A stretch of DNA of 64,000 nt from Halanaerobium praevalens DSM 2228 (lineage in GTDB: Bacteria > Bacillota > Halanaerobiia > Halanaerobiales > Halanaerobiaceae). Positions 1 to 16,137 of this stretch are shown piece after piece (the first letter of the stretch is position 1; every line of letters begins with the position of its first letter). The notes under the pieces are model-generated. The model was not told where the DNA came from. It saw only the letters and a list, made by a program, of their open reading frames with translations, and searched no databases. The DNA lies in NCBI RefSeq assembly GCF_000165465.1, contig NC_017455.1, positions 1-64,000 of the forward strand. Reading direction: 5' to 3'. Made by a program: the position numbers and the translations under genes.

Positions 1-308
1 TAATCAACAATTAAGCCAAATACTCGATTTTGACTCTAGTTATCCACAATTTCTCAGCAACTTATCCACAAACTGTTAGTAACTTGTCTTGTTTGGGGAT
101 AACTTTTCTTTTTTTATTAACAATTTTTTTAACTGTTTTGCTTTAAAAAAAGAGTTTTTACTATCAGAACTGCGTTTTTAATTTTTAATTTGCTGTGGAT
201 AAGTCTTTGATTTATTCACAATCTTGTGGATAAAACCTTAGTTATCCCCATTTTTTGGGGATAACTCTAACTTAAGCACAATTTTTTTAGAATTACAGGA
301 GGTATTTT
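1..308. other. oriC: oriC, upstream DnaA-box cluster
   Basis: Intergenic region before dnaA with at least eight 9-mers matching or close to the DnaA box TTATCCACA. On the + strand they lie at 40-48, 62-70, 212-220 (TTATTCACA) and 242-250 (TTATCCCCA). On the - strand they lie at 94-102, 194-202, 225-233 and 256-264. Between them is a very AT-rich stretch (about 105-195). Together with the second cluster after dnaA this is the split oriC layout known from Bacillus-type chromosomes. The dnaA promoter must also lie here and is probably autoregulated by DnaA. Confidence 0.9.
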
Positions 309-1709
309 ATGTCTTTCTCACAAAAAGAATTAGATCACATTTGGAAGAAAACTTTAGAAAATATTAAAGAAAAAATTACAAATCCCAGTTTTAATACCTG
401 GTTTTCTGAAACAAAAGCAGTTATGACTACTGCAGAAAATCAACTTGTCTTACAGGTCCCAAATAATTTTATTCAAGAATGGATAGAAAGTCAGTACACA
501 GATTTAATTGAAGAAATACTGACTGATTTAACTGGCAATCAGTGGTCTTTGATTTTATTAACCCCTGCCGAGGTTAAAGATTTTAAGGCAAATAAGAAAA
601 ATAAACAAAATCCAAAAACAAAAAAAGATATTAAAGAAGATAAAAAAGAAAAAAGGGATACTGAATCAGAATTAAAACAAAATGGATTTAATCCAAAATA
701 TACTTTTGATACTTTTGTTGTCGGTAATAGCAATCGTTTTGCTCATGCAGCCTCACTTGCTGTTGCCGAAGCTCCAGCAAAGGCATATAATCCTCTCTTT
801 ATTTATGGTGATGTGGGTCTTGGTAAAACACACTTAATGCAGGCTATTGCACATTTTATATTAAAAAACAATCCTGACTATAAAGTTGTTTATGTTTCTT
901 CTGAAACTTTTACTAATGAATTAATTAATTCAATTAAAGATGACTCTACTGTTGACTTTAGAGATAAATATCGTAATATTGATATTCTCTTAGTTGATGA
1001 TATTCAATTTTTAGCTGGTAAAGAAAGGACTCAAGAAGAATTTTTCCATACTTTTAATACCTTACATGAGTCAAATAGGCAACTTATTATCTCAAGTGAT
1101 CGACCTCCTAAAGAAATTCCTACTTTAGAAGAAAGACTCCGTTCACGCTTTGAATGGGGTTTAATTACTGATATTCAAAAGCCTGATTTAGAAACAAGAA
1201 TTGCTATTTTAAGAAAAAAAGCAGATATCGAAAATTTAACTATTCCAAATGAAGTAGTTATTTATATTGCTAATAAAATTCAATCTAATATTAGAGAATT
1301 AGAAGGAGCTTTAGTTAAAGTTATTGCCTATTCTTCTTTAGTTGACCGTGAAATCGATGTTGATTTGGCCAGAGAAGCTCTCAAAGATCTAGTTAATAAT
1401 AAAAAAGAAGCAAATATAGAAGTAGATATTGAAAGAATTAAAAAAATCATAACTGCTGACTATAATTTAAGAATGGAAGATATGCATTCTAAAAAAAGAA
1501 CTCAAAATATAGCTTTTCCACGTCAAATTGCTATGTATTTAAGCAGAGAACTAACTGACTTTTCTCTACCTCATATTGGAAATGAATTTGGAGGAAGAGA
1601 TCATACAACTGTAATTCACGCTCATAATAAAATTAAGGAAAAAATAGAAAATGAAGCTGATTTTAGTAACAAAATTGAGCGTTTAACTGATCAAATAAAA
1701 CATGGTTAA
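309..1709 (+). CDS. dnaA: Chromosomal replication initiator DnaA
   Basis: Initiator ATPase that binds DnaA boxes and melts oriC. At 466 aa it has normal length. Domain I occupies about residues 1-85. A Lys/Glu-rich linker (about 95-122) is followed by the AAA+ core with Walker [10 protein letters not shown] (about 168), Walker [10 protein letters not shown], and sensor 2. Domain IV carries the DnaA signature [15 protein letters not shown] near the C-terminus. The ATG follows AGGAGGTATTTT. It is the first gene after the origin and is flanked by DnaA boxes on both sides, so it is probably autoregulated. Identity is certain from the signatures and location. Confidence 0.99.
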   Translation: MSFSQKELDHIWKKTLENIKEKITNPSFNTWFSETKAVMTTAENQLVLQVPNNFIQEWIESQYTDLIEEILTDLTGNQWSLILLTPAEVKDFKANKKNKQNPKTKKDIKEDKKEKRDTESELKQNGFNPKYTFDTFVVGNSNRFAHAASLAVAEAPAKAYNPLFIYGDVGLGKTHLMQAIAHFILKNNPDYKVVYVSSETFTNELINSIKDDSTVDFRDKYRNIDILLVDDIQFLAGKERTQEEFFHTFNTLHESNRQLIISSDRPPKEIPTLEERLRSRFEWGLITDIQKPDLETRIAILRKKADIENLTIPNEVVIYIANKIQSNIRELEGALVKVIAYSSLVDREIDVDLAREALKDLVNNKKEANIEVDIERIKKIITADYNLRMEDMHSKKRTQNIAFPRQIAMYLSRELTDFSLPHIGNEFGGRDHTTVIHAHNKIKEKIENEADFSNKIERLTDQIKHG

Positions 1710-2001
1710 CTCAACTAATTTAAATTTTTTTTAAGTATTTAATTAATCAACAATTTTTGTGGAAACTTATGCAGGTCACTGTTAATAAAATGTTAATAGA
1801 TTTTTATTGTTAATATGTGGATAACTCTTAGCCTATCCATTAACAACTTATCTACAGGCTAATTTAGGCTCTCACTACTCTTAAAGGACTTTTCCACATA
1901 TTCACAGCCCCTACTACTACTACTACTAGTTTTATTAATATATTAACCATAATTAACTTGAAGCAAAATTGTTAATAACTTTTAATTTGGAGGGATACAC
2001 T
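1710..2001. other. oriC: oriC, dnaA-dnaN part with DnaA-trio
   Basis: Second half of the origin. DnaA-box-like 9-mers lie at 1816-1824 (TGTGGATAA, - strand), 1848-1856 (TTATCTACA), about 1890-1898 and 1898-1906. Immediately after the last pair comes a short GC patch (CAGCCC, 1905-1910), then six perfect CTA triplets at 1911-1928, then an A+T tract (TTTTATTAATATATTAACC). Boxes, GC patch and TAG-trio (read on the - strand) followed by an AT-rich unwinding element is the arrangement described for the B. subtilis basal unwinding system. Melting probably starts around 1930-1955. Confidence 0.8.
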
Positions 2002-3114
2002 TTGAAATTTTCAATTAATCAAAAAGAATTATACAAAGCTTTAAATATTGTGCGGAGAGCTGTAGCTAAAAATCAGACTTTACCTATTTTAACTGGTATA
2101 TTTTTAAGTTTAGATAATAATATTCTAACTTTAAAATCAACTGATTTAGAATTAGGCATTAAATATGATCTAAAAGTAGAAGGTCAAGTAAATGGTTCAA
2201 TTGTACTGCCTGCTACTCAGTTTTTAAATATTATTAGAGAACTACCAAATCAAAAAATAGAAATAGATCTAAATAAAGATAAATGGCAATTAGAAATTAA
2301 ATGTCTTAATTCTTTATTTAAAATTAATGGATTTGATCCAGATGAATTTCCTAATTTACCAAAGGTAGAAGATAGTGCTAATTTTAGTTTACCAGCTAAG
2401 AAGTTTAAGGAAATGATAAAAAAAGTTAGAATTTCTACTTCAAAAGATGAAACTCAACCAGCTTTAACAGGTGCTTTTTTTGAAGTTGAAACAGAAAAGG
2501 TAAAAATGGTTTCTACTAATACATATCGCCTTTCTTATATTGAAGCACCACTTAAAACTTCTGTAGCAGAAAAAATTGCTGTAATTTTACCAGGTAGTAC
2601 TTTACAGGAATTAAATAATCTTTTAGAAGCAGATGAAAGTGTAGAAATTGAGGTTGATAATAATTATGCTCGCTTTACTTTTGCTGGGATAGAGGTAATT
2701 TCTCGTTTAATTGAAGGTAAATTCCCTAATTATGAGTTAGTAATTCCTGATGAATCAAATAGTAAATTTTCAGCAGATTTATCTCAATTACATGGAGCTG
2801 TAAAAAGAGCTTCTTTAATTGCTAAACTTGATGCTAATATAATTACTCTTTTAGCAGAAGATGGCTTAATGGAAATTAATTCTGCTGAAGGTAGTTCAGG
2901 TTATGCTCATGAAGAACTAAAAATTGAGATAGAGGGACCAAAGCAAAAAATTAATATAGATGCTGGTTATTTTATTGATGTTTTAAAAGTATTAGATGCT
3001 GAAGAAATTAATATAGAAATGATAGGACCTTTAAATCCTTTAGTAGTCAAATCTCAATCTGAAGCAGGAGATAAATTTATTTATCTAATTATGCCAGTAC
3101 GTTCTCAAGCTTAA
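2002..3114 (+). CDS. dnaN: DNA polymerase III beta sliding clamp
   Basis: Ring-shaped processivity clamp for DNA polymerase III. I place the start at the TTG at 2002, preceded by GGAGGG at 1989-1994; this gives 370 aa beginning LKFSINQKELYKAL, the usual clamp N-terminus. The upstream ATG at 1969 would add 11 residues and lacks a ribosome site. Three clamp domains of about 120 aa are recognisable, including DGFDPDEFP-like and IEGKFPNYE regions and the C-terminal VMPVRS-type ending. It sits in the conserved dnaA-dnaN-yaaA-recF-remB-gyrB-gyrA order. Confidence 0.98.
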   Translation: MKFSINQKELYKALNIVRRAVAKNQTLPILTGIFLSLDNNILTLKSTDLELGIKYDLKVEGQVNGSIVLPATQFLNIIRELPNQKIEIDLNKDKWQLEIKCLNSLFKINGFDPDEFPNLPKVEDSANFSLPAKKFKEMIKKVRISTSKDETQPALTGAFFEVETEKVKMVSTNTYRLSYIEAPLKTSVAEKIAVILPGSTLQELNNLLEADESVEIEVDNNYARFTFAGIEVISRLIEGKFPNYELVIPDESNSKFSADLSQLHGAVKRASLIAKLDANIITLLAEDGLMEINSAEGSSGYAHEELKIEIEGPKQKINIDAGYFIDVLKVLDAEEINIEMIGPLNPLVVKSQSEAGDKFIYLIMPVRSQA

Positions 3115-3207
3115 CCAGTATTTTCTGATTCTAAAAAGTGTACTGTTTTCAATAAATGTTAATAACTTTTAACAATAATTTTTATAATTTACAAGGAGGA
3201 ACTAAAA

Positions 3208-3426
3208 ATGGAATCAATAAAAATAAAGAGCAATACAATTAAATTAGATCAATTTTTAAAATGGGGTAATATTGTAATGAGTGGTGGAGAAGCTAAACAT
3301 TTAATTCAGGCAGGAGAAGTAAAGGTTAATGGAGAAGTAGAGTTAAAGAGGGGAAGAAAGTTAGAAGTTGGAGATATTGTTACTCTAACTGATGTAGCTA
3401 AAAAATATAAAGTAAGTCAGGGATAA
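3208..3426 (+). CDS. yaaA: S4-domain RNA-binding protein YaaA-type
   Basis: A 72-aa protein made almost entirely of one S4 RNA-binding domain: LDQFLKWGNIVMSGGEAK, then IQAGEVKVNGEVELKRGRKL. In Bacilli the equivalent gene between dnaN and recF is yaaA (rlbA), implicated in ribosome assembly; that role is taken from the family, not from this sequence. The start follows AAGGAGGAACTAAA. It lies 4 nt before recF, so the two are translated together. This YaaA is unrelated to the E. coli-type YaaA encoded at 52253-52987. Confidence 0.93.
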   Translation: MESIKIKSNTIKLDQFLKWGNIVMSGGEAKHLIQAGEVKVNGEVELKRGRKLEVGDIVTLTDVAKKYKVSQG

Positions 3427-3429
3427 TAA

Positions 3430-4554
3430 ATGTATTTAGAAAGAGTTCTCTGCCGTAATTTTCGTAATTTTAAGGAGTTAATGCTTGATTTAAATCCTAA
3501 TTTAAATATTTTTTTGGGAGCAAATGGACAGGGTAAAACTAATTTTTTAGAATCAATTTATTTAATGGCCACTGCTAACTCCCATCGCAGCAGTATTAGT
3601 TCGGAAATGATTAACTGGCAGCAAAATAAATCTCTAGTTCAGTTGCTTTTAAGACGCAGAGAAGGTAAAATAAAGTTAGCTATGCGTTTAGAAAAAAATA
3701 ATAAACAAGTTGAGATTAACGATAATCCTTTGGATAAAGTAAAAGAACTGTTTGGTTATTTAAATGCAGTTTTATTTTCTCCTGAGGATTTGAAATTGAT
3801 TAAAGAAGGACCTTCTCATCGTAGAGAGTTTATTGATCTCGAAATATCACAGGTTAGTCCTTATTATAATCATCTTTTGAGTAAATATGATCATCTTTTA
3901 AGTCAAAGAAATAAGCTCTTAAAGTCAATTAGAGAAGGAAAATCTAAAAATAGAGAAATGCTTCCTGTTTGGGATGAACAACTTGCTACTATTGGAACAA
4001 AAATTATTCTAAAAAGAATAGAAGTTATAAATAAATTGAAAATATTAGCCCGACTTTCTCAACGGAAAATAACTGAGGGAAGAGAAAATTTGGAGCTTGA
4101 ATATGATACTTCTTTAAATCATTTTTCTCCTAAAATGGGAGAAGCAGAATTAAGGAATCTTTTTATAGATAGCCTGATTTCAAAACGGGATCAGGAAATT
4201 TCGCGTGGTTATACTGTTATTGGTCCTCATAGAGATGATATAATATTAAGGGTCAATGAAATGAATTTAAGGAAATATGGTTCACAAGGACAGCAGAGAA
4301 CTGCTGCTTTAGCTTTAAAATTAGCAGAGCTGGAGTTTATGAAATCAGAGACCGGAGAATATCCAGTTTTGCTCTTAGATGATGTTTTTTCTGAGTTAGA
4401 TGGTTTAAGAAGAAAAGCATTAATTAATATTATAGCTGATAAAATTCAGACTATAATTACAGCAACAGATGGAGAAAATTTATCCGGACTTAAAAATAAC
4501 TCCTATAATGTTTATCAAGTTAAAAAAGGGAGAATAAAAAAGAGGGTGAATTAG
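3430..4554 (+). CDS. recF: DNA replication and repair protein RecF
   Basis: SMC-like ATPase that helps load RecA at gapped DNA. At 374 aa it has typical length. The Walker A motif GANGQGKTN is at about residues 31-39, the ABC-type signature region with YGSQGQQRT is at about 285, and Walker B VLLLDDVFSELD is at about 315-326. It starts 4 nt after the S4-domain gene and ends 4 nt before the remB-like gene, so it is part of a tight dnaN-gyrB transcription unit. No strong upstream ribosome site of its own is seen, consistent with coupled translation. Confidence 0.97.
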   Translation: MYLERVLCRNFRNFKELMLDLNPNLNIFLGANGQGKTNFLESIYLMATANSHRSSISSEMINWQQNKSLVQLLLRRREGKIKLAMRLEKNNKQVEINDNPLDKVKELFGYLNAVLFSPEDLKLIKEGPSHRREFIDLEISQVSPYYNHLLSKYDHLLSQRNKLLKSIREGKSKNREMLPVWDEQLATIGTKIILKRIEVINKLKILARLSQRKITEGRENLELEYDTSLNHFSPKMGEAELRNLFIDSLISKRDQEISRGYTVIGPHRDDIILRVNEMNLRKYGSQGQQRTAALALKLAELEFMKSETGEYPVLLLDDVFSELDGLRRKALINIIADKIQTIITATDGENLSGLKNNSYNVYQVKKGRIKKRVN

Positions 4555-4558
4555 ACAT

Positions 4559-6741
<2,183 letters not shown>

Positions 6742-6773
6742 ATTTACTAAAAGTTAAAGGTTGGTGAAATATT

Positions 6774-9368
6774 TTGGATCAAAAAGCAGCAAGAGTTAAA
6801 AAAATTGATATAGATCAAGAAATGAGAACATCTTATCTCGATTATTCAATGAGTGTAATTGTAGGTAGAGCTCTCCCTGATGTTAGAGATGGTCTAAAGC
6901 CTGTTCATAGAAGAATTTTATATGCTTTAGATGATTTGGGAATGACTCATAAAAAACCGCATAAAAAATCTGCAAGAATAGTTGGAGAAGTATTAGGTAA
7001 GTATCACCCACACGGAGATACTGCAGTTTATGATACTATGGTTAGAATGGCTCAGGATTTTTCTTATCGCTATATGTTAGTAGATGGCCACGGAAACTTT
7101 GGTTCTATTGATGGTGATAGTGCAGCAGCTATGCGTTATACTGAAGCAAGAATGTCACCTATTGCCTCAGAAATGATGACAGATATAAAAAAAGAGACTG
7201 TTGATTTTGTACCTAATTTTGATGAGTCTTTAGAAGAACCGGAAGTCTTACCTGCTCGCTTCCCTAATTTATTAGTTAATGGTAGTTCGGGGATTGCAGT
7301 TGGAATGTCAACTAGTATTCCTCCCCATAATTTGGGAGAAGTAATTGATGGAGTTATTAAATTAATTAATAAGCCTGAGATTAATACTAAAGAATTAATG
7401 GGCACAATTAAAGGTCCTGATTTTCCTACTGGTGGCCAGATTATGGGCCGAGGTAGTATTTATAAGGCTTATAAAAATGGTAGAGGTAAATTAACTGTTA
7501 GAGCTAAAACTAGAGTGGAAGATTTATCTACAAGTAGAAAACAAATTATTGTAGATGAGCTTCCTTATCAAGTAAATAAAGCTCGTTTAATTAAAAAAAT
7601 AGCAGATTTAGTTAAAAACGAAAAATTAGAAGCTATTTCAGATATTAGAGATGAATCAGATAGAGATGGAATGAGAATAGTAATTGAGTTAAAAAGAGAA
7701 GCAACTCCGAAAGTTGTTTTAAATCAGTTATATAAACATTCACGTTTACAAGTTACTTTTAGTGTAATTATGATTGCTTTAGTAGATAAAGAACCTAAAG
7801 TTTTATCTCTAAAGCAAATTTTGGAACATTATTTAGAACACCAAAAGGAAGTTGTTAGACGTAGAACCCAATATGATTTAGATAAAGCTTTAGATAGAGC
7901 CCATATTTTAGAGGGTTATAAAATTGCTCTAGCAAATATTGATGAGATAGTAGAGATGATTAAAAATGCTGATCAGGTTGATACAGCAAGAATTAATTTG
8001 ATGGAGAATTATAAACTATCAGAAACTCAAGCAAATGCAATTTTAAGAATGCGTTTACAAAGTTTAACTGGTTTAGAAAGAGATAAAATTGAATCTGAAT
8101 ATACTGATCTACAAGAGCAAATAACATATTATAGATCTATTTTAGCCAGTGAAGAAAAATTATTAGAAATTATTAAAGAAGAAATTTTAGCAATTAAAGC
8201 TAAATATAATGATGAGCGTAGAACTTCAATTATGAATAGAGCTACCGATTTAGAGTTAGAAGATTTAATAGAAGAAGAGCAGATTGTAGTTACTATGACT
8301 AATCAAGGTTATATTAAGCGCATGCCTTTAGATTTATATCGGAGTCAGCGCCGTGGAGGTAAGGGTGTAATTGGGATTAGTACAAAAGAAGAAGATTTTG
8401 TGGAAAATATTTTCACAACTACTACCCATTATAAATTCTTATTCTTCACTAACCAGGGAAGAGTTTATCGTCTTAAAGGATATCAAATTCCAGAAACTGG
8501 TAGACAGGCAAGAGGAACAGCTATTATTAATCTCTTAGAGTTAGAAGAGGGAGAGAAAATTAATGCTGTAATTCCAATTAAGGAATTTCCTGCTGATGCT
8601 TATCTAATTATGGCAACTAAGAATGGTTTAATTAAAAAGACTGCCTTAGAAGAGTATAATACTAATTATACTGGCCTAATTGCTATTAATTTAAGAGAGA
8701 ATGATGAACTGATTGGAGTTCGAGTTATTGAAGCAAAAGAAAATATCTTTTTGGTTACTCGTAATGCTAAGGCTATTCACTTTAGTGAAGCTGATGTACG
8801 TTCTGTAGGACGTAATTCTTACGGAGTAAAAGGTATTAATTTAGAAACAGAAGATGAAGTAATTGATCTCGGAATTGATTCAGCTGGTGATGAACTATTA
8901 GTAATCACTGAAAATGGTTATGGTAAAAGAACTCTTATTTCTGAATATAGAGTTCAAAATAGAGGTGGTAAAGGAATCTTAACTGCTAATCTAACTGAAA
9001 AGAATGGTCAACTAGCTGCTGCCAGAATAGTAGATGATAGTCTTGAAATGATGGCGATTACTCAAGCTGGGATTATTATTAGAGTAGCTGCCTCAGAAAT
9101 ATCTACTACAGGTAGAAATACTATGGGAGTGAAAATAATTAATGTAGGTGAAGAAGATCAGGTAGTTTCTTTAGCTAGAATTAATGATGATATTTTAGAA
9201 GATCAAGAAGATAACAAAGAAGAAAAAGAAGAATTAAGTCCAGAAGCTAAAGCAGAAGCTCGTTTTAATAAAATTGTTGCTAAAATAGATAAAGAAGATA
9301 GAGAAAAAGAATTAAGTGAGCAAATAGAAAATAAAATAGATTTTAATTCTGAAATAGATAAAAATTAA
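6774..9368 (+). CDS. gyrA: DNA gyrase subunit A
   Basis: DNA-cleaving subunit of gyrase, 864 aa, starting at a TTG after GGTTGGTG. The breakage-reunion domain contains the catalytic Tyr in [12 protein letters not shown] and the quinolone-pocket region [17 protein letters not shown]. The GyrA box is [10 protein letters not shown], and the C-terminal beta-pinwheel repeats (for example [18 protein letters not shown]) follow. The last 60 residues form an acidic, lysine-rich tail ([11 protein letters not shown] and onward) beyond the pinwheel, as is common in halophile-type relatives. A rho-independent terminator follows the gene. Confidence 0.99.
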   Translation: MDQKAARVKKIDIDQEMRTSYLDYSMSVIVGRALPDVRDGLKPVHRRILYALDDLGMTHKKPHKKSARIVGEVLGKYHPHGDTAVYDTMVRMAQDFSYRYMLVDGHGNFGSIDGDSAAAMRYTEARMSPIASEMMTDIKKETVDFVPNFDESLEEPEVLPARFPNLLVNGSSGIAVGMSTSIPPHNLGEVIDGVIKLINKPEINTKELMGTIKGPDFPTGGQIMGRGSIYKAYKNGRGKLTVRAKTRVEDLSTSRKQIIVDELPYQVNKARLIKKIADLVKNEKLEAISDIRDESDRDGMRIVIELKREATPKVVLNQLYKHSRLQVTFSVIMIALVDKEPKVLSLKQILEHYLEHQKEVVRRRTQYDLDKALDRAHILEGYKIALANIDEIVEMIKNADQVDTARINLMENYKLSETQANAILRMRLQSLTGLERDKIESEYTDLQEQITYYRSILASEEKLLEIIKEEILAIKAKYNDERRTSIMNRATDLELEDLIEEEQIVVTMTNQGYIKRMPLDLYRSQRRGGKGVIGISTKEEDFVENIFTTTTHYKFLFFTNQGRVYRLKGYQIPETGRQARGTAIINLLELEEGEKINAVIPIKEFPADAYLIMATKNGLIKKTALEEYNTNYTGLIAINLRENDELIGVRVIEAKENIFLVTRNAKAIHFSEADVRSVGRNSYGVKGINLETEDEVIDLGIDSAGDELLVITENGYGKRTLISEYRVQNRGGKGILTANLTEKNGQLAAARIVDDSLEMMAITQAGIIIRVAASEISTTGRNTMGVKIINVGEEDQVVSLARINDDILEDQEDNKEEKEELSPEAKAEARFNKIVAKIDKEDREKELSEQIENKIDFNSEIDKN

Positions 9369-9392
9369 AATTTAAAAATAAAAACACATTAA

Positions 9393-9448
9393 GATCCCTG
9401 TAATTAAACAGTTAAGAGTTAAAGCTGTTTAAAAGCAGGGATTTTTTG
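9393..9448 (+). terminator. Terminator after gyrA
   Basis: GATCCCTG ... AAACAG/CTGTTT ... CAGGGATTTTTTG: a long interrupted hairpin ending in six T residues, 25 nt after the gyrA stop. It closes the dnaN-gyrA cluster. Confidence 0.85.
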
Positions 9449-9583
9449 ATTTGAAAAACTAAGTTAAAAAAAGAACTTAATTTTTTGTAATATAGTTAAC
9501 ATAATAATAATTATTATCAGTTATAATATAATTAACAAGTAATAAAGAGCTAGAACTTAATAAAATTATAAGAGGTGATTATT

Positions 9584-9673
9584 ATGAGAAAAAGAAACAT
9601 TGAAAAGTTCATTAATGATTTTAGTAAAGTAGATTCTTTTGGATTTTGGGAAAGGTTTAAATCTAAAAAATAA
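9584..9673 (+). CDS. Possible 29-aa small protein
   Basis: Short open frame of 29 codons, MRKRNIEKFINDFSKVDSFG then FWERFKSKK. It has a well-placed ribosome site (AGAGGTG at 9571-9577, 6 nt before the ATG). It is isolated between the gyrA terminator (ends 9448) and another terminator-like hairpin (9744-9797), so it would be its own transcription unit. The peptide is basic with an amphipathic look and no membrane segment. I do not recognise a family. It could be a chance frame, but ribosome site, isolation and its own terminator together argue for expression. Confidence 0.5.
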   Translation: MRKRNIEKFINDFSKVDSFGFWERFKSKK

Positions 9674-9743
9674 ATATAGAGTTTAGTAATTAATAAAATT
9701 ATAACTATAAAAAATTAGAAAAAAACCATAAATTTAGTTTAAA

Positions 9744-9798
9744 GATCCTTTATAGTAGCTTATCTGAGATAGATAAGTTGCTTAAAGGATTTTTTTTA
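9744..9798 (+). terminator. Terminator before the rRNA promoters
   Basis: Stem GATCCTTTA.../...TTAAAGGAT with an inner stem AGCTTATCT/AGATAAGTTGCT, then eight T residues. It would end transcription from the small ORF at 9584 and insulate the rRNA operon. Confidence 0.8.
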
Positions 9799-9807
9799 TA
9801 ATTCTGC

Positions 9808-9836
9808 TTGACAAAAAGATAGTTAGCTGATATACT
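9808..9836 (+). promoter_or_regulatory. rRNA promoter P1
   Basis: TTGACA (9808-9813), 17-bp spacer, TATACT (9831-9836). This is a near-perfect sigma-A promoter, about 530 bp upstream of 16S. Confidence 0.8.
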
Positions 9837-9903
9837 AATATCTGTTGTTGAGAAATAATAATTTTCAGCAAAGGAATATTTTTCAAATTATCTTAAAAAG
9901 TTC

Positions 9904-9932
9904 TTGACAAACTAAAAAGAACTTGATATGAT
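9904..9932 (+). promoter_or_regulatory. rRNA promoter P2
   Basis: TTGACA (9904-9909), 17-bp spacer, TATGAT (9927-9932). It is followed by GATGTCGC, a start-site sequence shared with P3. Confidence 0.85.
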
Positions 9933-10104
9933 AATAGATGTCGCACAAATAATCTCTAGTTTTTAAAGTTTAGTTTTAGAGATTTGAAGAACTTCATTTT
10001 TTAAAGCTTAAAAATTTCTCTTCTTTATATATAAGGGAAATAACGCAAGTTAAAAGTTTTAAAAAATAAAGAAAATCTTTTTCAAAAGTTTTTCTAAAAA
10101 GTTC

Positions 10105-10133
10105 TTGACAAAGTGAGTGAGAGTTGATAAGAT
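10105..10133 (+). promoter_or_regulatory. rRNA promoter P3
   Basis: TTGACA (10105-10110), 17-bp spacer, TAAGAT (10128-10133). AAAAAGTTCTTGACAAA is shared word for word with P2, and TTGTCGC follows at the expected start. Confidence 0.85.
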
Positions 10134-10363
10134 ATTAATTGTCGCTGATAAAAAACGCGGCAAATTATAAAAACAAATTACTTCTACATACTGCTTTTAA
10201 TAAGTAAGTGTAAATTTAAAATTTGTTTTAATAAAAGAGTTTATATGAACCTTGAAAATTAAACAGCAAGCCAACGTTAATATACTTTGAGTGTTAAAAC
10301 TTAAAAGTAATTATTATAGTTTAAAGCTTATATTAAATAATATGAGCCAAATTCAAATTCTTT

Positions 10364-11919
<1,556 letters not shown>

Positions 11920-12075
11920 AGAGAACGTGAGCTTGCTGTTTAATTTTGAAGGTTTAATTAGACTTTCTTTAACTAAAAGATTGTTTGAAATCCAACCTTA
12001 ATTTTAACTAAATATTGAATAGAATAAATAAAATCCTTTAAAGATTGAGGATTATATTTATTTAAAAAAGAGAAT

Positions 12076-12152
<77 letters not shown>

Positions 12153-12189
12153 TTTAATTTTGTTTTTAGTTTTAATTAAGACTAAAGAT

Positions 12190-12265
12190 GGGGGTATAGC
12201 TCAGCTGGGAGAGCGCCTGCCTTGCAAGCAGGAGGTCAGCGGTTCGAATCCGCTTACCTCCACCA
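12190..12265 (+). tRNA. tRNA-Ala (TGC)
   Basis: 76 nt with encoded CCA. The acceptor is GGGGGTA/TACCTCC with one G-T pair, the anticodon loop CTTGCAA gives TGC, and the T-loop is TTCGAAT. Second spacer tRNA between 16S and 23S. Confidence 0.97.
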
Positions 12266-12438
12266 TTTATTAGATTCTTTTTTGCTGTTTAATTTAATAA
12301 GATTAGATCTTAGAAAATAGAAGTTAAACTTTAATTAGCTTAACTACTGATTTGTAAGATCTAGTTAAACTGAACTTGAATTGAAGTTTAGTTGCTAGTT
12401 AAAAACTGTACATTGAAAAATGCATATAGGAAATAGAT

Positions 12439-15415
<2,977 letters not shown>

Positions 15416-15473
15416 TTATTTCCTATATGTGTTTTTGATTGTATAGTCTAATATACAATACAATTTTATAGCT

Positions 15474-15591
15474 TTCCGGTGGTAATAGCGGAGGGGCAAC
15501 ACTTGTTCCCATCTCGAACACAAAAGTTAAGTCCTCCTGCGCCTATGGTACTGCATTGGTAACGATGTGGGAGAGTAGGTCGCTGCCGGTC
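15474..15591 (+). rRNA. rrf: 5S ribosomal RNA
   Basis: About 118 nt. It contains the conserved TTCCCATCTCGAACACAAAAG and GGGAGAGTAGGTCGC segments. Helix I is formed by CCGG near the 5' end and CCGG at 15586-15589. A T-run follows directly and may act as a terminator with the 5S 3' stem. Confidence 0.95.
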
Positions 15592-15692
15592 CTTTTTTTA
15601 ATTAAAAATAACAAAAAATTATAAATAATACTGGAAATAACATTTTATTTGTGCTATAATACATTATAGTATAGTAAAAAATAATATTATAC

Positions 15693-15768
15693 TCCCCGAT
15701 AGCTCAGTTGGTAGAGCAGATGACTGTTAATCATCTTGTCGCAAGTTCGAGTCTTGCTCGGGGAGCCA
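15693..15768 (+). tRNA. tRNA-Asn (GTT)
   Basis: 76 nt with encoded CCA. The acceptor TCCCCGA pairs with TCGGGGA, and the anticodon loop CTGTTAA gives GTT. It follows 5S by about 100 nt. The gap contains GCTATAATACATTATAG, a possible separate -10 region, so it may be transcribed independently of the rRNA operon. Confidence 0.96.
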
Positions 15769-15889
15769 TTTTTATGTCTTGAATATTCAGAATAATTAAA
15801 TTTAAAAAGTCATTTTCTTTTATTTGCTATTATTAACTAAATGTGAATTAAATAACTATTAATTCACTATTTTTTATATTAAAAATTAT

Positions 15890-15918
15890 TTGACAATTGC
15901 GATATTGGGTGGTATAAT
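15890..15918 (+). promoter_or_regulatory. Promoter of the glycerol operon
   Basis: TTGACA (15890-15895), 17-bp spacer, TATAAT (15913-15918): a consensus sigma-A promoter. Such strength fits control after initiation by the leader terminator at 15966-16030. Confidence 0.88.
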
Positions 15919-15958
15919 TTGTTTAAATTGAAAATAAAATATTTTTTAGGTGGAGAAA

Positions 15959-15976
15959 ATGAGAAAACCTTATTAA
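15959..15976 (+). promoter_or_regulatory. Possible five-codon leader peptide
   Basis: ATG AGA AAA CCT TAT TAA preceded by AGGTGG at 15949-15954. The last codons overlap the left arm of the leader hairpin, so a translating ribosome would mask that arm. It may be fortuitous. Confidence 0.3.
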
Positions 15977-16032
15977 TAATACCTTGATATCTTTATGTCC
16001 AAAAAATCAAATTATTAATAAGGTTTTTTTTA
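15966..16032 (+). promoter_or_regulatory. Leader terminator, probable GlpP antitermination target
   Basis: Perfect 15-bp arms AACCTTATTAATAAT (15966-15980) and ATTATTAATAAGGTT (16011-16025), followed by TTTTTT. The stem lies between the glycerol promoter and the first gene, so it is a leader terminator. The loop holds GATATCTTTATGTCCAAA (15986-16003). The same motif, GATATTTATGCCCAAA, lies at 42463-42478 in the leader hairpin before the glycerophosphodiesterase gene. GlpP, known to antiterminate glp leaders in Bacillus, is encoded at 41694-42266. The 15769-16137 interval has no gene that I accept. Confidence 0.75.
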
Positions 16033-16137
16033 ATTGTATTAAAAATTTAGAAAAGGGGGTAGATAAAAATATTAAGTTTCAAAAAGGGATTTTAATTATA
16101 TTTATTCTCAAAAAAATGAGAGAGGTGAAAAGAATTT

